Shown here: positions 1 to 8,391 of the stretch, in pieces
Layout: the number at the start of each line of letters is the position of its first letter
Numbering within the stretch: position 1 is the first letter of the stretch
Source: Parcubacteria group bacterium Athens0714_12
GTDB taxonomy: Bacteria > Patescibacteriota > Patescibacteriia > UBA2591 > VMGY01
DNA length: 40,021 nucleotides
NCBI GenBank assembly: GCA_007378955.1
Contig: VMGY01000009.1
Span: 1 to 40,021 of the forward strand
Reading direction: 5' to 3'
Position numbers and translations under genes: made by a program
Notes under the pieces: model-generated
What the model saw: the letters and a program-made list of their open reading frames with translations, nothing else
Told to the model about the DNA's origin: nothing
The model's database searches: none

Positions 1-57
1 TTGCATAGATTGTATAGAGTTAATTTTAGCTCTATACCTTAATTCATCCAGCCGCAT
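1..57 (-). CDS. 5' fragment of an unidentified gene, running off the left edge
   Basis: An ATG at 55-57 on the minus strand opens a frame that stays open for 19 codons to the window edge (begins MRLDELRYRAKIN). A purine-rich AGAAAGG lies about 6 nt upstream of this ATG, which is a reasonable ribosome binding site. It would be divergent from the rpsA-like gene, and the palindromic TTGCAA at 105-110 could serve as a -35 for either direction. A 7-bp inverted repeat (TATAGAG/CTCTATA, 13-36) falls inside it and could instead belong to a terminator. The product is not recognised. The call is tentative because only 57 bases are visible. Confidence 0.35.
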   Translation of the reverse strand, partial: MRLDELRYRAKINSIQSMQ

Positions 58-104
58 AGTCAATCCTTTCTAGTGTCAAGTGTATCATGAACGAGTGCAG
101 GGGC

Positions 105-131
105 TTGCAAAAAAAAGAAAATTATTATAAT
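105..131 (+). promoter_or_regulatory. Promoter of the rpsA-like gene
   Basis: TTGCAA (105-110) and a perfect TATAAT (126-131) are separated by 15 bp. The ATG chosen for the gene begins at 141, only 9 nt after the -10, so the transcript would start at or within a few bases of the start codon. Confidence 0.6.
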
Positions 132-140
132 ATAAAAAAT

Positions 141-1277
141 ATGAAAACTAAAAAAAGTAAAAATCCGAAAGCAGTTTTAAAGGAAATGGAAAAAATTTTA
201 AAAAGTAAGGAGTGCAAACCCATCCCCGCGGTAGGAGATTTGATTGAAGGGAATATAATAAATCTCTCTAAAAATGAAGTCCATGTTGATATAGAAGGGT
301 TGACCACCGGCGTAATAAGGGGGCCCGAGCTTTTTGATGAATTGGGAGAGTATAAAAATATAAAAATGGGAGATAAAATATTAACCACTATTTTAGAATT
401 GGAAAACGAAAAAGGAGAAATGGAATTAAGCCTCAAAGAAGCAAGCCATAAAAAAGCCTGGGAAAATTTATCCGAAATAATGAAAAAGGGTGAAATAACC
501 GAAGTAAAGGTTTCTGACGCCAATAAAGGCGGTTTAATCGTGAAATTAGGCCAAATCGTGAGTTTTTTACCCACTTCCCAACTTTCTCCGCAATATTATC
601 CAAGAGTTGAGGATGGCAATAAAAATAAAATTTTAGAAAAATTAAAAGCCTTAGTTAATAAAACCTTAAAAGTTAAAATCATCGGCGTGGATGAAAAAGA
701 AAATAAATTAATTGTTTCAGAAAAAGAAGTTTGGAAAGAAAAACAAAAAAATACTTTAGAAAACTATAAAATAGGAGATGTGGTGGAGGGGACGGTGTCC
801 GGAATAATTGATTTTGGCATTTTTGTTAAATTTGGAAAAAACCTAGAAGGATTAATCCATATTTCTGAATTAGGCTGGCAAAGAATCAGCCATCCTAAAA
901 ATCTATTTAAAGATGGCGACAAGGTAAAAGCAAAAATTATTGACATTGAAGGAGAAAAAATATCTCTTTCCATTAAACAATTAATTCTTGATCCTTGGAA
1001 AAAGGCGGTAGAAAAATATAAAGAGGGAGATGTGGTAAAAGGCAAGGTTTTAAAAGTTAATCCGTTCGGACTTTTTGTGGAATTAGACGAATTTATCCAC
1101 GGCTTGGCGCATATCAGCGAACTTTCCAATAAGGTAATAAAAAATCCCAATGAAATAGCGAAAAAGGGGGATGTCCTTGATTTTAAAATCTTATCCATTG
1201 AATCAGGCGACCATCGCTTGGGATTAAGCTTGAAGGCTTTAGAAAATAATCAAGACGAAAAAAAAGAAAATAATTAA
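141..1277 (+). CDS. rpsA: 30S ribosomal protein S1-like protein with four S1 domains
   Basis: RpsA-like RNA-binding protein (378 aa from this start), expected to act with the 30S subunit in mRNA binding. Four OB-fold S1 repeats are visible. The first begins at GDLIEGNIINL. The second is divergent (KKGEITEVKVSDANKGGLIV). The third is canonical (GDVVEGTVSGIIDFGIFVKF...EGLIHISELGW). The fourth is also canonical (GDVVKGKVLKVNPFGLFVEL...GLAHISEL). Four repeats match the short S1 of many bacteria rather than the six of E. coli. An ATG at 87 is in frame, but it lies upstream of a good -10 (126-131), so 141 is preferred; the N-terminus there is a typical basic MKTKKSKNPK. There is no Shine-Dalgarno. 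ftsH follows 51 nt downstream on the same strand. Confidence 0.88.
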   Translation: MKTKKSKNPKAVLKEMEKILKSKECKPIPAVGDLIEGNIINLSKNEVHVDIEGLTTGVIRGPELFDELGEYKNIKMGDKILTTILELENEKGEMELSLKEASHKKAWENLSEIMKKGEITEVKVSDANKGGLIVKLGQIVSFLPTSQLSPQYYPRVEDGNKNKILEKLKALVNKTLKVKIIGVDEKENKLIVSEKEVWKEKQKNTLENYKIGDVVEGTVSGIIDFGIFVKFGKNLEGLIHISELGWQRISHPKNLFKDGDKVKAKIIDIEGEKISLSIKQLILDPWKKAVEKYKEGDVVKGKVLKVNPFGLFVELDEFIHGLAHISELSNKVIKNPNEIAKKGDVLDFKILSIESGDHRLGLSLKALENNQDEKKENN

Positions 1278-1328
1278 TTTTAATTATCGTGAATTTACAA
1301 ATTTTTTATTGATAATTTTTAAGGTAAT

Positions 1329-3140
1329 ATGAGGAATTTAGTTAAAAATTTTCTAACCCTATTTTTAATATTTCTTATTTTAGCCAGTTTTTTTAGTCTT
1401 TTTGTCCAAAATCAAACTGAAATAAAAGAAATCAGTATTAGCGAATTAGTCCAGCGAATTAATGAAAATAAAGTAAAAAAAATTGAAGTGGAGGGAACTA
1501 AGTTAAACATTCTTTTAATTGATGAAACTAAAGAAACCTCGCTTAAAGAACCAAATGAAACCATTTCTAATCTGCTTAAAAATTACGGCCTTGAGCCGCA
1601 AAAAATACAAAATTTGAATATTGCCATTACCGAACCATCCGGGCTTGATTTTTGGCTCGCTAATTTATTGCCTTTTCTTATTCCTTTTTTAATTATCGGG
1701 GTTTTTATTTTTTTAATGAGCCGCCAATTCCAGAAAGCTAATATTAAAGCAATGATGTTTGGCGAAAGCAAAGCGAAAGAAGTCAATCCTAAAGAACAAA
1801 AAATAACTTTTAAAGATGTCGCTGATTTAAAAGAGGCCAAGGAAGAATTAAAGGAAATAGTGGAATTTTTGCGCAATCCCAAAAAATTTACCAACTTAGG
1901 CGCTAAAATACCCAAAGGCGTTTTATTAATGGGGCCAGCCGGCTGCGGCAAGACTTTATTGGCCAGAGCAGTGGCTGGAGAGAGCAAAGTCCCCTTTTTC
2001 CATATTTCAGGCTCTGAATTTATAGAATTATTTGTCGGAGTTGGAAGCGCCAGGGTTAGATCATTATTCCAAAAAGCTAAAAAAAGCCTGCCTTCTATTA
2101 TTTTTATTGATGAACTTGACGCTATCGGCAAGCAAAGGGGAACCGGCTTAACCGGCTCGCACGAGGAAAGAGAACAAACCTTAAATCAAATTTTAGTGGA
2201 AATGGACGGTTTTGAGCCAAATATCGGACTTGTTATTCTCGCGGCTACTAATAGGCCAGATGTTTTAGATTTTGCCTTGCTAAGACCTGGGAGATTTGAC
2301 AGGCGGATATTTTTAGACGCGCCTGATAAAAAAGGAAGGGAAGCTATTTTAAAAATCCATACCAAAAACAAACCCTTAGATTCTTCTGTGAACCTAAAAA
2401 GAATCGCCGAAAGAACACCCGGTTTCAGCGGCGCGGACTTAGCCAATTTAGCTAATGAAGCGGCGATTTTAACCGCGCGCAAAAATAAAAAAGAAATCAG
2501 CCAATTAGAAATTGAGGAAAGCGTGGAAAAAGTTTTATTAGGGCCGGAAAGAAAAAGCCATCTTTTAAGTGAAAAAGAAAAAGAAATCACCGCCTATCAT
2601 GAAGCAGGACACGCTTTAGTGGCGCATGAACTGCCTCAATGCGACCCGGTGCAAAAAATTTCCATTATTTCTCGGGGAAGGGCGGCTGGCTATACTTTAA
2701 AATTGCCGATTGAGGACAGGTATTTATATCCTAAGTCAAAATTTTTAGATGAGCTCGCCGCTTTTTTAGCCGGCTATGCCGCGGAAAAAGAAATTTTCCA
2801 CGAAGTAACGACTGGCGCCACCAATGATTTAAAACAAGCGACTAATTTAGCGAAAAAATTAGTTATGGAATACGGGATGAGCTCCTTAGGTCCTAGAACT
2901 TTTGGAGTAAATGAAGAAATATCTTTATTTAATAAAGAATTTGGGAGTGGAAAAGATTATTCAGAAAAAATAGCCCAACTTATAGATAATGAGGTTTTTA
3001 AATTTATTAATGAAGCTTATAAAAAAGCTTTGGAAATTATTAATAACAAGAGAACTTTTTTGGAAAAAATAGCGAAATTATTATTAGAAAAGGAAAATAT
3101 AGAAAAAAAAGAATTTAATTTATTATTTAAATCTAATTAA
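1329..3140 (+). CDS. ftsH: ATP-dependent zinc metalloprotease FtsH
   Basis: Membrane-anchored AAA+ protease that degrades misfolded and short-lived membrane and cytosolic proteins. Two membrane segments (about residues 8-27 and 110-131) flank a small extracytoplasmic domain. The AAA module follows: Walker A GPAGCGKT (202-209), Walker B IIFIDELDA with D261/E262, and the second region of homology ATNRPDVLDFALLRPGRFDRR, with its arginines, from about 306. The zinc site is HEAGH (424-428), with a likely third ligand D500 in TTGATND. At 603 aa it is near normal length. The P-loop reads GPAGCGKT where almost all family members have GPPGTGKT, so the residue before the final G-K-T is Cys rather than Thr. 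The start is preceded by AAGGTAAT, a weak ribosome binding site. Confidence 0.97.
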   Translation: MRNLVKNFLTLFLIFLILASFFSLFVQNQTEIKEISISELVQRINENKVKKIEVEGTKLNILLIDETKETSLKEPNETISNLLKNYGLEPQKIQNLNIAITEPSGLDFWLANLLPFLIPFLIIGVFIFLMSRQFQKANIKAMMFGESKAKEVNPKEQKITFKDVADLKEAKEELKEIVEFLRNPKKFTNLGAKIPKGVLLMGPAGCGKTLLARAVAGESKVPFFHISGSEFIELFVGVGSARVRSLFQKAKKSLPSIIFIDELDAIGKQRGTGLTGSHEEREQTLNQILVEMDGFEPNIGLVILAATNRPDVLDFALLRPGRFDRRIFLDAPDKKGREAILKIHTKNKPLDSSVNLKRIAERTPGFSGADLANLANEAAILTARKNKKEISQLEIEESVEKVLLGPERKSHLLSEKEKEITAYHEAGHALVAHELPQCDPVQKISIISRGRAAGYTLKLPIEDRYLYPKSKFLDELAAFLAGYAAEKEIFHEVTTGATNDLKQATNLAKKLVMEYGMSSLGPRTFGVNEEISLFNKEFGSGKDYSEKIAQLIDNEVFKFINEAYKKALEIINNKRTFLEKIAKLLLEKENIEKKEFNLLFKSN

Positions 3141-3162
3141 AATATTATTTAAATTTATTAAA

Positions 3163-4122
3163 ATGATTAAAGAAATCTTTAAAAAATCATGGGAAGTTAC
3201 TTGGAAAAATAAATTTCTTTGGCTTTTCGGCTTATTAATTTTTTTATTCAGCCAAGGAGGGGAAGTGAATCTTTTTTTAAATAATTTTAAAATAATTGGC
3301 AATCAATTAAATAATCTTTTATATTTTAAAAATTTTTTAAGTAATAATAAATTCTCAATTTTAATAGAAAATTTAAAAAATTCATTTTTTTTACACCCTT
3401 TTCAAGTTTTTATTTTTCTTTTCTTTTGTTTTATTATTATTATTTCCATTATTTTTATCAACTTATCTTCCCAGGGCGGAATGATTTATTGCTCTAAAAA
3501 ATTATTCCAAAACAAGAAATCGGATTTTAAAGAGGGATTTATTATTGGTATTAAAAATTTTTGGGCGCTATTAGAAATATTTATTTTAAATAATTTACTT
3601 ATCTTAGCTTCATTTCTAATCTTTGTTCTGCCCTTTGTCGCGCTTTTCATTAAAAATAGTTCTCCTCAATGGTTTTTTACCGCGTTATTATTATTTTTAT
3701 TGGTTTTCCTGCCGATAAATGTTTTTATTTATATCATCACTCGCTTTAGTTATTGTTATTTAATAATAAAAAATAATAAGCCGCTTAATTCAATTAAAAA
3801 TAGCTTTAAACTTTTTTTAAAAAACTGGCTTTTTATATTAAAAATTATTTTTCTATTATTTTTTATCTATTTTATTAGTTTAACTTTAATTACCATACTT
3901 TTATTTTTAATTAATTTACCGATTATTTTAATAGGAATGATTTTAAATTATATAATCTCTTTTAATCTTTTTTGGTTTATAATTATCTTTGATTTATTTT
4001 TAATAATCGCTCTTAGTTTAACTATTATAAGTATTTTAACAACTTTTAAATATAATCTTTTAGTGAATTTATTTAATGAATTAATTGTTGATAAAAAAGT
4101 TGATAAAATGGGTAAAATTTAA
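3163..4122 (+). CDS. Polytopic membrane protein, function unknown
   Basis: A 319-aa very hydrophobic protein rich in Phe, Ile, Leu and Asn. It begins with an amphipathic N-terminus (MIKEIFKKSWEVTWKNKFLW) followed by about six hydrophobic segments, ending in a short basic tail. The N-terminal pattern, a helix with K-S-W-x-x-x-W-K-N-K-x-L-W before the first membrane span, is common in multi-pass proteins of unknown function in Patescibacteria. No catalytic motif is seen. It starts 22 nt after ftsH and is probably cotranscribed with it, which fits, but does not prove, a role in membrane quality control. It could also be a DUF-type integral membrane protein unrelated to FtsH. Confidence 0.8.
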   Translation: MIKEIFKKSWEVTWKNKFLWLFGLLIFLFSQGGEVNLFLNNFKIIGNQLNNLLYFKNFLSNNKFSILIENLKNSFFLHPFQVFIFLFFCFIIIISIIFINLSSQGGMIYCSKKLFQNKKSDFKEGFIIGIKNFWALLEIFILNNLLILASFLIFVLPFVALFIKNSSPQWFFTALLLFLLVFLPINVFIYIITRFSYCYLIIKNNKPLNSIKNSFKLFLKNWLFILKIIFLLFFIYFISLTLITILLFLINLPIILIGMILNYIISFNLFWFIIIFDLFLIIALSLTIISILTTFKYNLLVNLFNELIVDKKVDKMGKI

Positions 4123-4236
4123 ATTTAAAAACTTATCTACTTTTTATTAAATTTTATTCAACTCTTTATTAACATTTTATTATTTAAAAAAGCCTTTATT
4201 TATTAAGAATAAATTAATAAAATAAAGTTATCAACT
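4086..4236. promoter_or_regulatory. AT-rich gap upstream of dnaN with DnaA-box-like words
   Basis: The gap 4123-4288 is almost pure A/T. Four 9-mers close to the DnaA box TTATCCACA lie in or beside it. They are TTATCAACA on minus (4086-4094, one mismatch), TTATCAACT on minus (4098-4106, two mismatches), TTATCTACT on plus (4133-4141, two mismatches) and TTATCAACT on plus (4228-4236, two mismatches). Another TTATCAACA lies inside dnaN (5026-5034). Clustering beside dnaN is suggestive of a DnaA-responsive site or part of an origin. However, dnaA is not in the window, and the high A/T content raises the chance of such words. Confidence 0.3.
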
Positions 4237-4288
4237 ATCTTATTATAATTATTTTTTATATATATTTAATAATAATTAAATTACTTTT

Positions 4289-5404
4289 ATGAAAATAACT
4301 TGTTTGCAAGAAAATTTAAACAATGGGTTATTTATTGTTAATCATTTAGCTACTGGAAATACCACTTTACCAATATTAAATAATATTCTTTTAAAAACAG
4401 AAAAAGGAAATTTAACTTTAACCAGCACTAATTTAGAAATCGGCATCCATACTCAAGTTAGAGGAAAAGTGGAAAAAGAGGGTAGTTTTACAATTCCTTC
4501 GCAAATTTTAAATAATTACATAAATCTCCTGCCAAAAGATCAAGTAATTTTAGAGTTAGTGGAAAATGAATTAATTGTAAAATGTAAAAATTCAAAAACT
4601 AAAATTAAAGGAATATCAGTAGAGGATTTTCCTTTAATCCCAAAAATAGAAAAAAGAAATGGTTTTAAAATAAAAGCGATTGATTTTAAAAAAGCGCTGC
4701 AACAAGTAATTTTTTCAGTTTATCAAGATGAATCAAGACCGGAAATTAGCGGGGTTTTATTTAATTTTAATTATCCTCAAATTGGTAAACTCACTTTAAC
4801 TGGGACGGATAGTTATCGGTTGTCGGAAAAAAACATAGATTTAAAAGAATTTAATATTAAAGAGAATATTAAAATAATAGTGCCAAGAAACACAATTCAA
4901 GAATTATTAAGAATTTTAACTCAAGAAAATGAGATTATAGAAATTTACTTCACGGAAAACCAAATCCTCTTTATTTACAAGGAAACGGAGATAATTTCCC
5001 GCCTTATTTCAGGACAATACCCAGATTATCAACAGATTATCCCCGAAAATCATAAAACAAAAGTATTAATAAATAAAAATAATTTTATTAAAGTAATAAA
5101 AGGAGCAAGTATTTTCTCACAATCAGGTATTAATGATATAAATTTAGAAATACTGCCAAAAGATAATAAAATCATTATTCATTCCCTTAATAATCAATTA
5201 GGGGAATATAAAGCGGAGATAGAGGGAGAAATAGAAGGAATAGAAAATAAAATCGTTTTTAATTATAAATATTTATTAGATGGCTTATTGGGAATAGAAG
5301 AAGATGAGATTAGTTTAGAGATAATTAATGATACTTTGCCGGGAATTTTAAGGTTGGTGAATAATAAAAGTTATTTATATTTAATAATGCCGATTAAGCA
5401 GTAA
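4289..5404 (+). CDS. dnaN: DNA polymerase III sliding clamp, beta subunit
   Basis: Beta clamp that encircles DNA and tethers the replicative polymerase. The 371-aa length is normal. The N-terminus MKITCLQENLNNGLFIVN, the PILNNILLKTE stretch of domain 1, LTGTDSYRLSEK of domain 2, the QYPDYQQIIP motif, and the C-terminal end NKSYLYLIMPIKQ (equivalent to the usual YLYLIMPMR) are all characteristic. Three clamp folds of about 120 residues each are present. The start ATG has no Shine-Dalgarno. The gene is convergent with the penicillin-binding protein gene, with only 14 nt between the stops, and follows the AT-rich gap described separately. Confidence 0.96.
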   Translation: MKITCLQENLNNGLFIVNHLATGNTTLPILNNILLKTEKGNLTLTSTNLEIGIHTQVRGKVEKEGSFTIPSQILNNYINLLPKDQVILELVENELIVKCKNSKTKIKGISVEDFPLIPKIEKRNGFKIKAIDFKKALQQVIFSVYQDESRPEISGVLFNFNYPQIGKLTLTGTDSYRLSEKNIDLKEFNIKENIKIIVPRNTIQELLRILTQENEIIEIYFTENQILFIYKETEIISRLISGQYPDYQQIIPENHKTKVLINKNNFIKVIKGASIFSQSGINDINLEILPKDNKIIIHSLNNQLGEYKAEIEGEIEGIENKIVFNYKYLLDGLLGIEEDEISLEIINDTLPGILRLVNNKSYLYLIMPIKQ

Positions 5405-5418
5405 AAATTTATTAAAAA

Positions 5419-8301
5419 TTAATTAATATTAATATTTAAATTTTCACTGTTTAATAAATTATTTTCCTCGTCTATCGCCTCGCAAAAAAGATTATAATTT
5501 TCAACCTCCAAATCAATAGGCATTAACCATGAAAAAGATAAATTAAGGTTTTCGGGTTGGGTAATAGTAGCGATTAAATGCTTTTTATCATCCGAAGATT
5601 TTTGATAATAAAATTTAACCAAAGAAATTTTCTTTAAAGATGAAATAGATATATTTAAAGCGATAGGGAAATCACTTGAATATTTAGTGGTATTATTTTC
5701 AGGCGCCAGCCAGATAATCGGCGCTTTCCTATTCTCTAAATTAAGGTTAAAATTAATTTCTTTTTCTCCCGCGTTGTCTATGTCGTCATACGCGATAACT
5801 TTAAGCGAATGTGACCCATTTTTTAAGCCATTAAGGTTGGTTAAGATAGTGAATGGATGTTTCGCCGTGTCTATTTTTTGCTGATTAATAAAAAAGTCTA
5901 TTTTACTGATTATTCCTCGCGGCGCGCTTCCACTAGCCTTTAATTCTATTAGATCAATATTGATTTCTTTATTTTCTTCCGGAAATATAATTTGCGCCGT
6001 CGGGCGGTTTTCTGGTATATGTAAATCATCGTATTCAGCCGGTGGCTTCTCTGTTAAATAACCTTGTTTATCAACCCATTTTTTTATAGGTTCTTCCCAT
6101 CTTTCATATTGAAAATCGGAATAAGGGTTTTCCGGCGCAGGGCCTAAAGGGTCTTCTTTATTTAAATAATGCAAAATATTATGGACTTCTTTGTAAATTT
6201 TTTCTTCAATAAAAGTTTGAGGGGTTAAGTCAGTGGCTATTTTACCCGAAGCTTTGTCTATATTAATTTTAATTTCATTTCCTATTTCTCCTTTTAAGAC
6301 CGGCTTATTCACTTCAATTTGTTGCGGGGTGGTAAAAAATTCAATTGGTTCGTTTTTTAGAGATTCAACCATGAATTGATGCCAGATAGGCGCGGCAACA
6401 ACAGATCCGTCCGCTCCTTTTGACATGGGCGTATAATCATTATTACCCACCCAGACGCCGCAGGCGAGTGAGGGGGTATATCCTACTGTCCACGCGTCCC
6501 TAAAATCATTTGTCGTTCCTGTTTTGGCGGCTACTGGCCTGTCTCCTAAAAAGAGCGCGCTATTTTCTCCGAAAACAAAACTTCTTGCTTGATTGTCAGA
6601 AAGAATGCTATTTATTTCTTGGGCTGTTTGTTCATCTAAAATTCTTTCACCTTGGTCTAATTTATTTTCTTCAATTAATTTTCCCTGGCTGTCTTCTATT
6701 TTTAAAACCGCCCTGATTTTATATTTAATTCCATTTTGGCTAAAAATTCCAAAAGCAACGATATGTTCTAATAATTTAACTTCCCCTCCTCCTAAAACCA
6801 AAGATAGTCCATACCTGCTTCTATCTTGCAGGGTGGTATAACCCATTTTCTCCGCTAAATTTAAAACATTATTAATTCCGGCGAGGTAGAGGGTTTTTAC
6901 CGCAGGGATATTTAAGGAACCAGCCAAGGCTTGGCGCATACTGACCGGACCGTAAGTTTTAAGATTATAGTTTCCAGGGATATAATCCTTGCCGTCGCCG
7001 CTGGGTCCGAAATTGGTTTCTAAATCAAAAAGGATTGTTTCAGGAGTATAGCCTTTTTGAAAGGCAGACGCGTAGGCAACCGGCTTAAAAGAAGAGCCGG
7101 GCTGCCTTAAGCCAAGGCTGGCGTTAAATTGCCCGTCTATTTCTTCGTCAAAAAAATTTCTTGAACCGACCATGACTAAAATTTCCCCGCTTCTCGGATC
7201 TATTGCCGCCAATGAAACATTGCTTGCTTTATAATTTTTTTTATTTTTTTCTACCCTTTCTTTGATAATTTTTTCCGCGATTTTTTGTTTATCCAGATCA
7301 AGAGTTGTGTAGACTTTTAAGCCGCCTTGCTCTACCATTTTTTCTCCATATTTATCACTTAAAAGCTCTTTAAGATACATTATAAAATGAGGCGCGACAA
7401 TATTTTCTCTTTTGGGAACGACTTTTTCTAAGGTTTTTTCTTTTTTAGCATCCTCGGCGTCTGCTTCGCTGATATAACCTTGCTCAACCATTAAATCTAA
7501 AATATGATATTGCCTTTTTATCAATTCATCTTTATGGCTGCCATAAGGAGAGAGGCGCGTTGGCGCTTGAACCAGGGCAGCGATTAATGTTGATTCATCT
7601 AAAGTTAAATCTTTGGCGTTTTTATTAAAATAAAGCTGGGCCGCGGCTTCAGCGCCGTAAGCTTGAGAACCATAAGGAATTTCATTAAAATACATTTTTA
7701 GAATTTGGTCTTTGGTAAATTCTTTTTCTATGCGATAAGAAAGAATAAGCTCCTTTATTTTTCTTGAATAAGTTTTTTCAGGGTTTAAAATAGCGTTTTT
7801 GACTAATTGCTGGGTAATCGTGGACCCTCCTTGTGTTTTGCCGCCCTTTCTTAAATTGGCGATCACCGCTCTTATTAAAGCGGTTAAATCAAACCCTTGG
7901 TGCTGATAAAAATCTTTATCTTCAGTAACAATAGTGGCGTATTTCAGATAATCAGGGATTTGATTGAGCCCGATTAAAGTCCTTCTTTCATCGCCATGAA
8001 TTTCATAGAGCAGGTTTTTTCCCGTTCGGTCATAAATTTTAGTGCTCTGGGCGATTTTTCTTTCCATCAGCTTATCGGGATTCGGCAAACCATAAGAAAA
8101 AAAACTTATAATAATAAAAAAAGACAAAATTAAAAAAATAATAGCAAAAAAGGCGAAAGTAAATAAGATTTTGCTGAAATTTTTTCTTTCTTTTTGTTTT
8201 TTATTATTAGAAAGAAAATATCTGCCTTTTTTGACTAAAACTTTTTTATATGGTTTGCGCCAGCTTTGAGGCGAAACAACCCTTAAATTTTTTATGGGCA
8301 T
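5419..8301 (-). CDS. Bifunctional class A penicillin-binding protein (glycosyltransferase/transpeptidase)
   Basis: Peptidoglycan synthase of the PBP1A type (960 aa from this ATG). It has a basic cytoplasmic N-terminus and one signal anchor (FAFFAIIFLILSFFIIISFF). The GT51 domain carries the TEDKDFYQHQGFD motif and GGSTITQQLVKN. The transpeptidase domain carries the SxxK nucleophile (PGSSFKPVAY), an SxN-type motif in GSLNIPAVK, and KTGTTNDFRDAW. The C-terminal 240 residues or so contain an Ig-like module (PTAQIIFPEENKEI...NGSHSLKVIAYDDIDN), probably extracellular. A TTG at 8325 would add eight residues, but it falls inside the family C repeat, so the ATG at 8301 is preferred. The next gene upstream on this strand is the ROK kinase. 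Confidence 0.95.
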   Translation of the reverse strand: MPIKNLRVVSPQSWRKPYKKVLVKKGRYFLSNNKKQKERKNFSKILFTFAFFAIIFLILSFFIIISFFSYGLPNPDKLMERKIAQSTKIYDRTGKNLLYEIHGDERRTLIGLNQIPDYLKYATIVTEDKDFYQHQGFDLTALIRAVIANLRKGGKTQGGSTITQQLVKNAILNPEKTYSRKIKELILSYRIEKEFTKDQILKMYFNEIPYGSQAYGAEAAAQLYFNKNAKDLTLDESTLIAALVQAPTRLSPYGSHKDELIKRQYHILDLMVEQGYISEADAEDAKKEKTLEKVVPKRENIVAPHFIMYLKELLSDKYGEKMVEQGGLKVYTTLDLDKQKIAEKIIKERVEKNKKNYKASNVSLAAIDPRSGEILVMVGSRNFFDEEIDGQFNASLGLRQPGSSFKPVAYASAFQKGYTPETILFDLETNFGPSGDGKDYIPGNYNLKTYGPVSMRQALAGSLNIPAVKTLYLAGINNVLNLAEKMGYTTLQDRSRYGLSLVLGGGEVKLLEHIVAFGIFSQNGIKYKIRAVLKIEDSQGKLIEENKLDQGERILDEQTAQEINSILSDNQARSFVFGENSALFLGDRPVAAKTGTTNDFRDAWTVGYTPSLACGVWVGNNDYTPMSKGADGSVVAAPIWHQFMVESLKNEPIEFFTTPQQIEVNKPVLKGEIGNEIKINIDKASGKIATDLTPQTFIEEKIYKEVHNILHYLNKEDPLGPAPENPYSDFQYERWEEPIKKWVDKQGYLTEKPPAEYDDLHIPENRPTAQIIFPEENKEINIDLIELKASGSAPRGIISKIDFFINQQKIDTAKHPFTILTNLNGLKNGSHSLKVIAYDDIDNAGEKEINFNLNLENRKAPIIWLAPENNTTKYSSDFPIALNISISSLKKISLVKFYYQKSSDDKKHLIATITQPENLNLSFSWLMPIDLEVENYNLFCEAIDEENNLLNSENLNININ

Positions 8302-8323
8302 AAAATTATAAATCACAAGCGCC

Positions 8324-8391
8324 AAATTCCAAATAACAAACCCCAGTAGCGAAATAAAGTTTCTGCTACCGGGGTTTGTTATTTGGAATTT
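8324..8391. repeat. Family C fold-back repeat, copy 1
   Basis: Two 27-bp arms (8324-8350 and 8365-8391) are inverted complements with a single mismatch and a 14-bp loop. The arm begins AAATTCCAAATAACAAACCC and ends GTAGC. The repeat contains the ROK stop codon (8366-8368) and lies 23 bp upstream of the pbp start. As RNA it would form a long stem, so it may also terminate transcription of the kinase gene. The AAATTCCAAA word recurs in the looser repeat at 25457-25593. Confidence 0.85.

Noticed and set aside
87-140. Upstream ATG for the rpsA-like gene
   Set aside because: It precedes a good -10 box at 126-131, and the added residues are not S1-like.
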